64,000 bases of DNA from Hordeum vulgare subsp. vulgare. Taxonomy: Eukaryota > Streptophyta > Magnoliopsida > Poales > Poaceae. Made by a program: the position numbers and the translations under genes. The stretch's first letter is position 1; every line of letters starts with the position of its first letter. This document shows, in pieces, positions 35,501 to 45,524 of this stretch. Below the pieces are notes generated by a model. That model was not told the origin of the DNA and did not search any database. It saw only the letters and a program-made list of their open reading frames with translations. The stretch lies in contig NC_058519.1 of assembly GCF_904849725.1 (NCBI RefSeq), forward strand, positions 106,318,881-106,382,880, in the 5' to 3' direction.

Positions 35501-35571
35501 GGTGTGCCACCCTCAAGGCCTATGGGCTTCCCCGGGGTGGGTTGCCCCCCCGGTGAAATCCCGGAACCCAT
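32518..35571 (-). CDS. Chimeric Copia polyprotein (integrase, RT, RNase H) starting in LTR sequence
   Basis: 1017 open codons. About the first 26 codons (MGSGISPGGQP...) are LTR sequence; from KVDAIAVGT onward it is the end of the protease region. GAG-pre-integrase and zinc finger: WHCRLCH...CEPC (about 129-165). Integrase core: Asp of HTDVCGPM, Asp of SDRGGEY, Glu of GVSERRNR (about 190, 254, 290). RT: Asp in QMDVKMAFLNG and the catalytic YVDDILL near 690. RNase H: YVDASFD, CEAEYMA, CDNTGA. No internal stop. Gag and the protease active site are gone, and the LTR promoter upstream is deleted, so expression would need an outside promoter. Inference: a translated fusion is unlikely. Confidence 0.88.
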   Translation of the reverse strand: MGSGISPGGQPTPGKPIGLEGGTPALKVDAIAVGTVSLQLPSGLVMNLNHCYLVPALSMNIISGSYLLRDGYSFKSENNGCSISMSNIFYGHAPNVRGFFILNLDSDTHIHNIETKRVRVNNDSAIFLWHCRLCHIGVKRMKKLHADGLLESLDFDSLDTCEPCLMGKMTKTPFSGTMERASDLLEIIHTDVCGPMSVEARGGYRYFLTFTNDLSRYGYVYLMKHKSETFEKFKQFQCEVENHRNKKIKFLQSDRGGEYLSFEFGAYLRQCGIVSQLTPPGTPQRNGVSERRNRTLLEMVRSMMSLTDLPLSFWGYALETAAFTLNRAPSKSIETTPYELWYGKGPKLSFLKVWGCDAYVKELQPEKLEPKAEKCVFIGYPKETVGYTFYLKSEGKVFVAKNRAFLEKEFLSRELSGRKIELDEVFEPLIPLDGGAGQGETSVVATPVEEEVNDDDHETPVQVSVEPRRSTRPRAAPEWYGNPVLSIMLLDNNEPANYEEAMVGPDSNKWLEAMKSEIGSMYENKVWTLEVLPEGRKAIQNKWIFKRKTDADDNVTVYKARLVAKGFSQVQGVDYDETFSPVAMLKSVRIMLAIAAFFDYEIWQMDVKMAFLNGFLKEELYMIQPEGFVDPKNANKVCKLQRSIYGLVQASRSWNKRFDEVIKAFGFIQVVGESCIYKKVSGSSVAFLILYVDDILLIGNNVEFLESIKDYLNKSFSMKDLGEAAYILGIKIYRDRSKRLIGLSQSTYLDKVLKRFKMEQSKKGFLPVLQGTRLSKTQCPATDEDREHMRSVPYASAIGSIMYAMLCTRSDVSLAISMAGRFQSNPGVDHWTTVKNILKYLKRTKEMFLVYGGDEELAVKGYVDASFDTDPDDSKSQTGYVFILNGGAVSWCSSKQSVVANSTCEAEYMAASEAAKEGVWMKQFMTDLGVVPSALNPITLFCDNTGAIALAKEPRFHKKTRHIKRRFNLIRDYVEGEDVNICKVHTDLNVADPLTKPLPRPKYDQHQNCMGVRFITM

Positions 35572-36626
35572 TCGTCATTCCCGGTACATTCCCGGTAACT
35601 CCGAAAACCTTCCGGTAATCAAATGAGGTCATCCTATATATCAATCTTCATTTCCGGACCATTCCGGAAACCCTCGTGACATCCGTGATCTCATCCGGGT
35701 CTCCGAACAACATTCGGTAACCAACCATATAACTCAAATACGCATAAAACAACGTTGAACCTTAAGTGTGCAGACCCTGCGGGTTCAAGAACTATGTAGA
35801 CATGACCCGAGAGACTCCTCGGTCAATATCCAATAGCAGGACCTGGATGCCCATATTGGATCCTACATATTCTACGAAGATCTTATCGTTTGAACCTCAG
35901 TGCCAAGGATTCATATAATCCCGTATGTCATTCTCTTTGTCCTTCGGTATGTTACTTGCCCGAGATTCGATCGTCAGTATCCGCATACCTATTTCAATCT
36001 CGTTTACCGGCAAGTCTCTTTACTCGTTCCGTAATACAAGATCCCGCAACTTACACTAAGTCACATTGCTTGCAAGGCTTGTGTGTGATGTTGTATTACC
36101 GAGTGGGCCCTGAGATACCTCTCCGTCACACGGAGTGACAAATCCCAGTCTTGATCCATACTAACTCAACTAACACCTTCGGAGATACCTGTAGAGCATC
36201 TTTATAGTCACCCAGTTATGTTGCGACGTTTGATACACACAAAGCATTCCTCCGGTGTCAGTGAGTTATATGATCTCATGGTCATAGGAATAAATACTTG
36301 ACATGCAGAAAACAGTAGCAACAAAATGACACGATCAACATGCTACGTCTATTAGTTTGGGTCTAGTCCATCACGTGATTCTCCTAATGACGTGATCCAG
36401 TTATCAAGCAACAACACCTTGTTCATAATCAGAATACACTGACTATCTTTGATCAACTGGCTAGCCAACTAGAGGCTTGCTAGGGACGGTGTTTTGTCTA
36501 TGTATCCACACATGTAAATGAGTCTTCATTCAATACAATTATAGCATGGATAATAAACGATTATCTTGATACAGGAATTATAATAATAACTATATTTATT
36601 ATTGCCTCTAGGGCATAATTCCAACA
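35495..36626 (-). repeat. Truncated 5' LTR of the Angela/BARE-like element
   Basis: Matches about 31335-32465 of the 3' LTR, that is the first 1.13 kb in element orientation. The remaining 0.7 kb, including the TATA box, transcription start and PBS, is missing. The join to internal sequence is at AGGGCTG (35495-35501). Confidence 0.92.
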
Positions 36627-36631
36627 ACAAC

Positions 36632-37560
36632 ATCCAATGATGGGCAAAAATGAGAGTGATCACAAGGTTTGAGCCTATTTCAAGAAAGTTGGTAATGTAA
36701 ACATAGAAAACTCTAAAAATCAACATAATGAGGTTACTGTAGATCTATTTAAGCAAATATATACCCCAAATTGAAAACTTGGTGTAGCATCATTATTTGG
36801 GGACAACATAAGTCCTGCAAAGTTTGAGAGCAATCGAAGAAACTTGACAATGTAAAGTTGCCCAAATTTGGTTCTGGACAGAGAGAGTTTTGAAATATTC
36901 TGGTGGACCAAACCAACTTGGATTGAGGTGAAACTTGCCAAGATCATCACATATATTATGTGTGATTTGACACAATTTTCTGGAATTATTTGAGAATATC
37001 TCCTATGAAAATATTCCAAAAGCTTAAAGTAGGAAGCAAGGGTTTTGAGGGGTTTTGTCCAATATTTTAAACATGACCATGGGTTGAAACTCTTATATAT
37101 GGAAACTATATTTCCACTGGGTTTTCCTAAATTTTCTTAAATATTTTAAAAGCATTAAAATAAATTTTCCCTATAAAAGACCATTTCTGGCCTCAGATAA
37201 AGGTATTTAATTAAAATAGGGAGATAACTTTGAAAATGATAATTTCGTTGTTTTGGGACGTCTTTCTGATAATAGGGTCCAAATAAATTATTTAGGGCAA
37301 ACCATCTACCCTAATTTGAGGACTTGTAGTACAAACCTGAATTTAAGGGTTTTTGGAAACTTAATTTAAAGAAAAGCTTTTGACCAAAATAATAGTTAAT
37401 AAAAATAGTTCTTGGTCCCGTACACATGATATGGCCATTGGGCACGTATTTGCAGCAAGAAGATGAGTTTTCGTGGAGGGGATTTTTTGTGAATAAAACC
37501 CAAATAGGCAAACAAGCATATAGCAACCAATTCAAGCATCACATGTACATAAAAGTTTTA
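36632..37560. other. AT-rich DNA without recognised feature
   Basis: Right-hand continuation of 30402-30641. Very AT-rich, with no open frame above 100 codons on either strand and no clear termini. The style (long A/T runs, TTTTGGGACG) resembles a decayed Gypsy LTR, but I cannot delimit one. Confidence 0.4.
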
Positions 37561-38741
37561 AATAGTTTCAAATTTTATGAAATCATCATGTGACAAAGTG
37601 GTACAAACATAGGATGGGACAGCAACCTTCGAAGAGCATCATCTGCACGAACCCCACTCATGGAGTCATCGTTGCCCCCGGGTCCCACCACACGCGTCTT
37701 CGACTTCTCTCTCACTGTGAGAAACAAATATAGACACACTCCTTCGCAAACCGGACCGTCAATATTAGAAGGACAAGCTGCAACCCAGCTCCGCACACCA
37801 TCATCATCGTCGCCACAGAAGTCACAACGCCAACCGCCCACACTGCCGGTTGAGCATCTACCGACCATGATGCCGTGCACATCCAGCCTGCCGAAAATGC
37901 AAAAGGGAGCAAGATCTCGAAGACAGCGCTACGCAGAGACGCCGCCGCCGTCAGATCCAACTGAAGGATCTTGACTTTCACCTGAAGATCTTGATCCGAA
38001 AGGAGAGCTTGCAAATAAGCTCCTTGATGGCGTTTCCAAAAAAGATTGTGACCGCCACGGACGGCGTCGCAGCCGGCCGGCGAAAAAACCAGCCAAGCTT
38101 TCGTTCGGAGCAGCAGGACCTTCACTCCCATGCAGTTGACCAGCACCTCCGCTGACCCTTGCACTCCGGCACAGCAATCACGCCATTGCCACAGAGGATC
38201 CACTTGATAGATCGATGAGAAAGAAGATTCTTTTACCTCTTTCCAGGAAACAGATTAGCACTACGGTGACTAGATGTAGCAAAAGGAGATCCTTTCACAC
38301 CATGACTTCCGCGAAATTTCTGCGTCGATCCCTGTGCATCTCCTCAAGGTTTTCTGAAACTATGTAGAAGGCTCACTGATCCATCGAATATTCAGATGGA
38401 CTAGTAAGAGACAACAGAATCGTAAGTTCATAAACACATATAACAATATAGAAACAATACAGACATATGAACTGAGAATACAGCAGGAAGGAGCAGCTAA
38501 CAGTTGCTTCAAAACACCATATATAATATCGCAAACAGAACACAATGACTAGAACATTGGAAAATAGGAGTAGGAGGCAGCGCTTATTATCACCCCATCT
38601 TCTCTCGCTCCCACGGCGAGGAGTATACGGTACTAGATGGAATGAATCACCATAGATAGTCGAACCACACTTAATTTAACACAGTACACGAAACAAAGCA
38701 AACGGGACGGGTCGAAGGGGCGCGCTTGCTTGCTTGCTTCC
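37561..38741. other. Mixed unassigned segment upstream of the repeat-protein gene's 3' end
   Basis: 37600-38210 is GC-rich and has overlapping frames on both strands (minus 38203-37712, 163 codons; plus 37660-37974, 104 codons) without recognisable domains. From 38220 to 38741 composition is AT-rich again. The last 150 bp before 38742 should hold the 3' untranslated region of the minus-strand gene; AATAAG on the minus strand near 38585 could be a near-canonical polyadenylation signal. Confidence 0.35.
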
Positions 38742-39308
38742 CTACACGAATGCGGCGGCGGCCGCCGCGGCCCCAGCGGTGCGGAGGATCTGGTAGTAGA
38801 CCTGCGGGTTGGCCACAAACGCCGTGCGGGAAATCAGGAAGCCGGCGGCACCAGGCGCCTTCATCATGGCGCCGGCGGCGGCTGGGGCGGCTGCAGCAGG
38901 CCAGAGAAAGTAGGCGCCCACGGCGCCCCCGATGACCATCGCCGCGGTCCCCACGGCACCGTCGCGCGTGGAGAGCTTTGCAGGCAGGTACGGTTTGGCC
39001 AACGAGATGGTGGAGGCCATGGCCGCTCCTGTATGGTTCTTGACGTAGCCGAGACCGGTGACGATGTCGCCTGTGCTCATCTCGGTTAGCTTTGCGGGAA
39101 GGTACGGCTTGGCCAACGAGACTGTGGAGGCCATGGCCGCTCCTGTATGGTTCTTGACGTAGCCGAGACCCGCGACGATGCCACCCGTGTTCATCTCGGT
39201 TAGCTTTGAGGGGAGGTACGGCTTGGCCAGCGAGACGGTGGAGGCCACGGCGCTCGCCTGTTGCTTGACGAGGTCGAGACCGGAGAAGAGGAGGTCGCGG
39301 GTGCTCAT
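38742..39308 (-). CDS. Uncharacterised protein with three 38-residue repeats and hydrophobic Ala-rich C-terminus
   Basis: 188 residues, single exon. I do not recognise the family. Residues 1-38, 39-76 and 77-112 are copies of one unit: M(S/N)T at the start, then a (G/D)LxxVK step, AxASTxSLAKPYLPxKL, then TE. The DNA repeats at a 114-bp period (starts 39308, 39194, 39080), so the unit begins exactly at the chosen ATG, which has good context (GCGAGATGAGC). An upstream in-frame ATG at 39383 is rejected because it would lie before the expected transcription start. The C-terminal 76 residues are Ala/Gly-rich with two hydrophobic stretches (VIGGAVGAYFLWPAAAAP; AAGAAAAAAAFV), possibly membrane-associated. 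GC content exceeds its surroundings. The intact frame and promoter signals make a live host gene likely. Confidence 0.72.
   Translation of the reverse strand: MSTRDLLFSGLDLVKQQASAVASTVSLAKPYLPSKLTEMNTGGIVAGLGYVKNHTGAAMASTVSLAKPYLPAKLTEMSTGDIVTGLGYVKNHTGAAMASTISLAKPYLPAKLSTRDGAVGTAAMVIGGAVGAYFLWPAAAAPAAAGAMMKAPGAAGFLISRTAFVANPQVYYQILRTAGAAAAAAAFV
38967..39308 (-). repeat. 114-bp in-frame coding repeat (three copies)
   Basis: Copies begin at 39308, 39194 and 39080. The middle and last copies are most alike at the DNA level, with long identical blocks (for example GCCGCTCCTGTATGGTTC at both), suggesting recent duplication or conversion. The period is a multiple of three, so the reading frame is kept. 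Confidence 0.85.
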
Positions 39309-39390
39309 CTCGCCTGGTTTTCCTTTCCGATTTGTGGTCGTTTGTGTGGACTTATACCTCACTAAATGGATGAGACGACGCAAAGCGTGG

Positions 39391-39397
39391 ATTTATA
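39391..39397 (-). promoter_or_regulatory. TATA box of the repeat-protein gene
   Basis: Minus strand TATAAAT, 83 bp before the start codon. A start site 25-30 bp downstream would give a leader of about 55 nt. Confidence 0.6.
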
Positions 39398-39684
39398 GCG
39401 ACGAAGGTGATCTATACCTAGACAACGACGCGCGACGACCTTGACTACCAACAGTACTATCGACAGCACTAACATGTCACCATATGAAGAAGAATCAAAA
39501 GATTACAAAAGAGGCTATATAAAAATCATTCACCGCTGGTCCCTTTGTACCTACTCGGCTAAAGCACAGGATGCCCAGGCGTGGTGCGGAAGGCAGTCAC
39601 CTCGACCAACTCTACTTTCCATGCCATGATAGACTGATACACCCATCTAAACAACCAAGTGTACGGATTATCTATAATTTATTA
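39398..39684. promoter_or_regulatory. Upstream region of the repeat-protein gene
   Basis: 287 bp between the TATA box and the first Harbinger insertion. No coding frame and no strong motif that I would assign. This is all that remains of the original proximal promoter before transposon DNA begins. Confidence 0.4.
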
Positions 39685-41860
39685 AACCAACTCTACCGCA
39701 CGACCCCATTTCGTTCGTTCTTAGTTCGTTTAGATTAAACGGACGAATAGCTGAACCCGACGTGCAGTCCCAAATGAACAAATATCTGATTTTCGTCCAT
39801 TTTCATTCTATTCCGGGCCCAAACATGCGTCGCGTTTGGAGTAAAACGGACAACGTGCGGACGGGCGGGACACGCGTCCTTGTCCTCCCCATGGCCCGCC
39901 TGTCGGGACACTGGCACTTCATTCATTTCCAACGCCTCCATCCGCCCTCCCCGCCCCACCTCGCCGTCGGAGCCGCCACTATTTTTTCAGCCGCCTCCTC
40001 ACTGCTCACCCCCCGGCCGTCCATACCAAACCAAGTCTCGCCATGGCCGCCACCACGCCCACGCTTTCGTAGGAATTTTGGTCGTCTTTTGGAGAAGTTT
40101 TGGCCGTCGCCTTCGTATCTGGTGCCAGAGGGGATACGACCGCCGGGTGCTCTATAGCGACCTGTAGCCGGCCGCCAAACGACCCTCCTGCATCGAGGTG
40201 ATTTCCGCAGCCTATTTGTCACCACGACCGCAAGGTTTCTAACACTTTGCCAACAAAGGTATGGACAATGGAGATGAATTTTTCTTCAACCACTTCTTTT
40301 GTTCATCGGATGATGCGTCCTCGGATGACGAAGATCTTGTGGTGGTTGCACCGGTCGTTCACGACCACATTGAAAGACAGCGGCCTCGCTACAGGCGGTC
40401 AGTCCTGGGCCGTGCTCCCAACCTGAACCACATCAGAGAGAGAGAGGCGACGCCATGCTCTATGTCGATTACTTTGAGAATACCACACTCTTTGAACCGA
40501 AGAAATTCCATCGTTGTTTTCGTATGGCAAGACATATGTACAGTCGTATCCGAGAGAGAGTGATTCGTCATGACCCATTCTTCGAGTGCAAAACGGATGC
40601 CCTTGGCAAGCTTGGATTCTTCTCTTATTAGAAATGCACCGCGGCCATCCGCATGCTTGCATAAGGTATTCCACGCGATTTTGTGGATGAGTACGTGCGC
40701 ATGAGTGAGTTCACATGTCTGATGTCAATGTACAACTTCTGCAATGCCGTGGTGGCAGTGTTTGGCCCTCAATACTTGAGGCAGCCAAATGCTGCTGATA
40801 CAAAAAGGCTGTTGGTAATCAACGCCGATAGAAGCTTTCCAGGCATGCATGGCAGCAAAGATTGTATGCACTAGGAGTGGAAGAACAGTCTATTTGCTTG
40901 ACAGGGCCAGTACAAGGGGCATGTGAAAGCGTGCACTCTCATATTAGAAGTTGTGGCTTGACAAGATCTTTGGATATGACATTCTTTCTTCAGCATGGCA
41001 GGTTCTCACAATGATATCAACGTGCTGCAGCGTTCTCCAGTCTTCGCAAGGTTTGCACAAGGCCATTCTCTACCTAGCAACTTTGAGGTCAATAGCCACC
41101 ACTACAACAAGGGATACTACCTAGATGCTGGTATATATCCTAAGTGGTCAACTTTTGTGGAGACAATCTCGAAACCCCAATGTGATAAGAGACAGAGATT
41201 TTCCCAAATGCAAGAGAGTGCTAGAAAGGATGTGGAGCGTGCTTTTGGTGTGCTTCAATCCCGATGGGGTATCGTTCGAAACCCTTCACTGAACATGGAT
41301 GAAGGGAAGCATTGGAGGTGATGACTACTTGTGTGATCATGCACAACATGATCATCAAGGACGAGCGTGATAACAACATCTTCGACCAAGGATTTGATTT
41401 TTGAGGTGAAAATGTTGAGCCCCTGCAGCAAGAACCGGCCACATTTGAACAGTTTACCCAATTCCATCGTGAAATGCGTGATTGCACACTCATTTGGAGC
41501 TTTAAAATGACTTCGTTCAGCACATGTGGAATCACATTGGCAACCAATAGATGTATTGGTTTATTATGTTTATTCAAGACAATTTCAATTTGGTTGTAAA
41601 ACCATTTTATTCGAGACAATTTTGATTGGGTTGTAAAACTATTTTTATTTGAAACAATTAAAATTTGGACGTGCAAACATTGATGAATATGAATATATGG
41701 GCATATTGGTCGTGGCGGACAGGATGCGACCAAAGGATGCGTCCGCATGTTGGGTGCACGGCCACCGCATCCGAGGAAAGGCTGAGAGACGACCCCATTG
41801 CCCTACCCAAATGTCCGGGAAAAACGGATGTCCGTTTGGGGTCGTGCGCTGAAGTTGGCC
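39685..41860 (+). mobile_element. PIF/Harbinger DNA transposon 1
   Basis: 2176 bp, flanked by TSD TTA (39682-39684, 41861-41863), the trinucleotide preferred by this superfamily. Imperfect terminal inverted repeats of about 23 bp share CGCACGACCCC at the inner end. It contains a decayed transposase on the plus strand. Confidence 0.88.
40261..41540 (+). pseudogene. PIF/Harbinger transposase (DDE), decayed copy 1
   Basis: Starts MDNGDEFFF. Recognisable stretches: RQRPRYRRSVLGRAPNLN, VDEYVRMSE (frame 40683-40874), GSKDCMH (first Asp), AGSHNDINVLQRSPVF (second Asp), RKDVERAFGVLQSRWGIV (Glu). All three catalytic positions are visible, but the tryptophan normally after GS.DCMH is a TAG stop and there are several frameshifts. 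It would cut and paste the element; this copy is dead. Confidence 0.83.
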
Positions 41861-41863
41861 TTA

Positions 41864-41908
41864 GGAACAAGAGGTAGGCAGGAATGATCAAGCGTACAAC
41901 ACACATAA
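41864..41908. other. 45-bp host spacer between two Harbinger insertions
   Basis: Short unique-looking stretch (from GGAACAAGAGG to the TAA duplicate at 41906-41908). The host sequence resumes at 54728. Confidence 0.7.
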
Positions 41909-43401
41909 GGGCATCTCCAGCCGCGCCCCAAGAGGCCACTCATGCCCCTTTTTAGACGCCGTCGTTACAAAATCCCCCCCAGTCGGGCCCCCAGGACGTC
42001 GTTTTCCGCCAGATGGTCCATTTTTCGGGCCGGTGAACCCAGGCCGAACCCAGCACGCTGGGGGCACCTAGGTGCTTTGACAGAAGGAAAAGTTGTGTGT
42101 AGGACACTACTGTGAGGCGAGAAATGCCTTTTCGCCGCTAGATTCGCCCTCGTGCGCCACGGAACACCTCACCGCCATGTCGATCCCGACGCCGCCAACG
42201 TGCCCTCAGGTGCTGCCGCGCCGATTGAAAATGCCATTTCCCTGCCATTTTCGCGGTAGCCTCCATCCTGCTCTCCCTGGGCGAGCTTTTCAAACCGCTC
42301 AGGCAGGGATACCGGCGACTGCCCACCAACTACGCCATTCAGGTGTTTGGTGATTAGCCTGCTCGGTAATGGACTCAAACGACGATGACACGTTCATGGC
42401 TCTGATGGAGGAGAAAGCCGAGGACGACACCACCGACGAAGAGCACATCATGATCCTCGCCGCGCTGGCCGGCCTATTGCGAATAATGCCAAGCCGTGGA
42501 GTGGTGTCTCGGTGCCGGGGCGCCGCAAGAGCAAACAAAGACATCACATGGAGGTCTATTACATGCTCTACATCGACTACTTCGCCGACAGTCCTATGCA
42601 TGGCGAGAAATTATTTCCGCGCCATTATCGGATGGACCCGAAGCTCTTCCTCAGGATTGTGAATGTCATCTATGAGTTCGACATCTATTTCATTTGCAAG
42701 AAGGATTGCACCAGTACGGTTGGATTATCCTCGTTCTTGAAGTACACCACGACTATGAGGATCCTTGTGTATGGATCTCCCGATGATATACAGTAATACT
42801 AAGGAGCATGGTCGAGTCGACCACCTTTGAGTGTTTGTAGAAGTTTTGTAGGATAGTGGTGGCAGTGTTTGGACCATAAAATTTGCAATCACCCAATGCT
42901 GAAGACACTGCTCGGATCCTAGCGTAGAATGCAGTAAGAGGATTTCATGGGATGCTTGGAAGCATCGACTGCATGCATTGGGCATGAAAAAACTATCCAT
43001 TAGCTTGGCAGGGGATGTACGAAGGCACCAAAAGAGGTTGCAGAGTGGTACTTGAGGTAGTGGCCACATAGGACCTATGGATTTGGCACTCCTTTGGTAT
43101 GCTAGGAACTCACAATGACATCAACATACTTCAGTCCTCGAATGTCTTTGCAAATCTTGTTGAAGGTCATGCTCGTTCGGTGAACTTCGAGGTCAATGGG
43201 TGCCACTACAACAAGGGATACTATCTAGCAGATGGTATCTCCGGGATTGTCCACATTTGTGAAGAGTATCTCAAACCTTGTGCGAGGAGGCAAGAAGTCA
43301 CACTTTGTTAAGTGTCAGGAGGCTTGCAGGAAGGATGTCCAGCGAGCATTTGGTGTGCTCCAATCTCGATTTACTATTGTCCAGTACCCCACTCTTACCT
43401 G
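41909..43401 (+). mobile_element. PIF/Harbinger DNA transposon 2, left part
   Basis: Left terminal repeat GGGCATCTCCAGCCG; the right end at 54724 gives GAGCATCTCCAGCCG in reverse complement (14 of 15). TSD TAA at 41906-41908 and 54725-54727. Interrupted at 43401 by a solo LTR. Without the nested DNA the element is about 2.04 kb, close to element 1. Confidence 0.9.
42369..43401 (+). pseudogene. PIF/Harbinger transposase copy 2, N-terminal and core part
   Basis: Begins MDSNDDDTFM; recognisable HYRMDPKLFLRIV (frame 42512-42796), then GMLGSIDCMHW (first Asp), [13 protein letters not shown] (second Asp) and RKDVQRAFGVLQSRF. The catalytic Glu is replaced by Gln (CAG for GAG). Several in-frame stops (for example after CMHWA) and shifts. 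Interrupted by the solo LTR inside LTW. Confidence 0.84.
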
Positions 43402-44044
43402 TGATACGTCTCCGTCGTATATATATTTTTTGATTGTTCCATGCCAATATTATACAACTTTCACATATTTTTTGCAACATTTTATATGATGTATTGGACT
43501 AACATATTGATCCAGTGCCAAGTGTCAGTTCTTGTTTGTTGCATATTTTTTGTTTCGGAGAATATCCATATCAAACAAAGTGCAACGCGATAAAATTTTA
43601 AAGAGAATTATTTTGAACATGGAATCAACGTAAATGGCGGCCCACGACCTCCACTAGACACCAGGGCGTGCTTGGTCCACCTGGCACAGGGTGGTGTCTA
43701 CTGGGCACCCCTTAAGTTGGTTGGGGCTCTTCTTAGGGTACAAGAAATATAATTTATTGATAAAAGTCCCTCCAAAATTTCGGCACAACCGGAGTTACGG
43801 ATCTTCGAGAATTTATGAAACGGTGAAGGACCATAAAACAGGAACATGCAACAGAAGAGAACATAGAGGGAGATGCAATCTCGGAGGGGCTCCTTCGCCT
43901 CCGCCGCCATGGAGGCCGTGGACCAGAGGGGGAACTCTCCTCCCATCTAAGTGGAGGCCAAGGAAGAAGAACAAGGAGGGAGGCTGTCCCCCCTCTCTCC
44001 CGGTGGCACCGGAGTGCCGTCGGGGCAAGGAGCGTGACGGAGAT
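43402..44044 (+). repeat. Solo Gypsy LTR, left part
   Basis: Opens TGATACGTCTCCGTCGTAT. The right part (53367-54175) ends GTGGGTTATCA. TSD ACCTG at 43397-43401 and 54176-54180. Together about 1.45 kb with no PBS, PPT or internal sequence, so it is the product of LTR-LTR recombination that removed the rest. Same family as 62401 onward; the terminus style matches Sabrina/WHAM-type Triticeae Gypsy LTRs (tentative). Confidence 0.9.
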
Positions 44045-45437
44045 TGACACGTCTCAAACGTACAGACTTTTACAAACACTTTTGCTATTGTTTTGGCCTC
44101 ATTCATGCATGATTTTAATGAAACTAACCTGAACTGACGCTGTTTTCAGTAGAGCTGCCTATATGGTTTTCTTGTGTGCAGGAAAATGGATGTTTAGGCG
44201 CCCCGGAAAATTCCAATAAAAAATAGATAAATCCACGAACCGGGAGGAACCCTGGGTCAGAAGATGGGCGAGAGGGGGGCCACCATGCCTCCAGGCGACC
44301 TTTGGGCGCGGCCTGCCCCCTGGCCGCGTTGGGAGGCCGCCTGGTGGGGTCCACCTCCTCTGATGCCCTACTTTGTCTTCTATTTTTTTCCTGATGGAGA
44401 AATCCCAGAAGAGAAGTCGTTTTGCAAGTTCTCGACGCGGAGCCGCCGCCACCCTCAGTTCTTTTTCGGGAGAGCTAATCTAGAGGCTGCCTTGGCCTCC
44501 GGAGAGGGGAAATCGTCGCCATCATCATCACCATCTTCACTCCATCACCCTTCCATGGATTCCCCCATCATGTATGAGTAATTCCATGTTGTAGGTGAAG
44601 TGGACGGCAGGAATTGGATGAGTTAGATCATGTAATAGTTCGTCGGATTGTTGGGGGCATGTTGCCAATCATCTACCATGGTGTTTATCATCTTTTCTAC
44701 TACTTGTTACTCTTAATGCTTGTCACTTCGGGACCGAGTGCCATGATTTCAGATCTGAATATCTTATGTTTTCATGAATATATTTGTGTTCTCGATCCTA
44801 TCTATGAGTAGTATGCACCTATTATAGTCCGGAACAGGCAATCCCAACGGTGACATCTTGGGACAAAAAAAGGGATAGACTATGATTTGAGGATTCCATG
44901 TATCCATTGATTGTTAATGCTTTGTTCCGGTGCTCTTTGACAGGAGCACCTTAATCTCCATAAGTTCCTTTTGGCCCCATTGGTAGCGGGATGATAGGAA
45001 AAAACATGTTGTGCAAGTTCTTATTGCAAGCACGCACGACTACCTTGGGATACATGCCTAATGATTGATATTTTCCTAGATGATCATTCCTTCTCTATGT
45101 GCCTTGCCCCATGTTAAATACATGATATCTCTCATCCATGACCAACCAACCATCTCCGTAGCCTACATGGTTTTAATCCCGCTAGTCACTAGTTGCTCTA
45201 CTTTAGCTGTTTTACTTTTGTTGCTTTGCCACCATTATCTCCGTTGCCACAATCACTTTCATATCACCGTTACTACTAATATTTCGTTGCCAAGCAAGTA
45301 TCTTTCAGGTGCGGTTGAACTGACAACTCAACTATTAAAGCTTATAAATATTCTTTGGCTCCCCTTGTGTCGAATCAATAAATTGGGTTAACTTACCCGC
45401 GAAGACTGTTGCGATCCACTACACTTGTGGGTTATTA
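44045..45437 (+). repeat. 5' LTR of the Athila-type element
   Basis: Opens TGACACGTCTCAAACG and ends GTGGGTTATTA. Aligns end to end with 51973-53366. The PBS follows directly. Confidence 0.92.
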
Positions 45438-45448
45438 AGACTATTTTC

Positions 45449-45467
45449 TGGCATCGTTGCGAGGGAG
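45449..45467 (+). promoter_or_regulatory. Primer binding site of the Athila-type element
   Basis: TGGCATCGTTGCGAGGGAG, close to the TGGCGCCGTTGCCGGGGA motif usual in Athila elements, 11 bp after the 5' LTR. Confidence 0.8.
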
Positions 45468-45524
45468 CATATATTTATTTACAAGTCTACTTGGAGTTAT
45501 TTTGCTTGCTGCGATTTATCCACT

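Larger units (their letters stand above)
30647..36626 (-). mobile_element. Angela/BARE-like Copia element with large internal deletion
   Basis: TSD ACAAC at 30642-30646 and 36627-36631 shows one insertion event. Order on the minus strand: truncated 5' LTR (36626-35495), deletion, protease end/integrase/RT/RNase H (to 32518), PPT, full 3' LTR (32465-30647). Against a family length of about 8.5-9 kb it is 5980 bp. The two LTRs differ at roughly 19 of 1130 shared positions (under 2 percent), so it inserted well under a million years ago if 1.3e-8 per site per year holds. The missing 5' LTR promoter and PBS make it immobile. Confidence 0.95.

Noticed and set aside
37712..38203. 163-codon minus-strand frame as a gene
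   Set aside because: A 104-codon frame covers it on the other strand, no recognisable domain, no clear promoter; GC-rich DNA opens frames by chance.
39308..39383. N-terminal extension of the repeat protein from the upstream ATG
   Set aside because: That ATG lies about 8 bp from the TATA box, ahead of any plausible transcription start, and the 38-residue repeat begins at the internal ATG.
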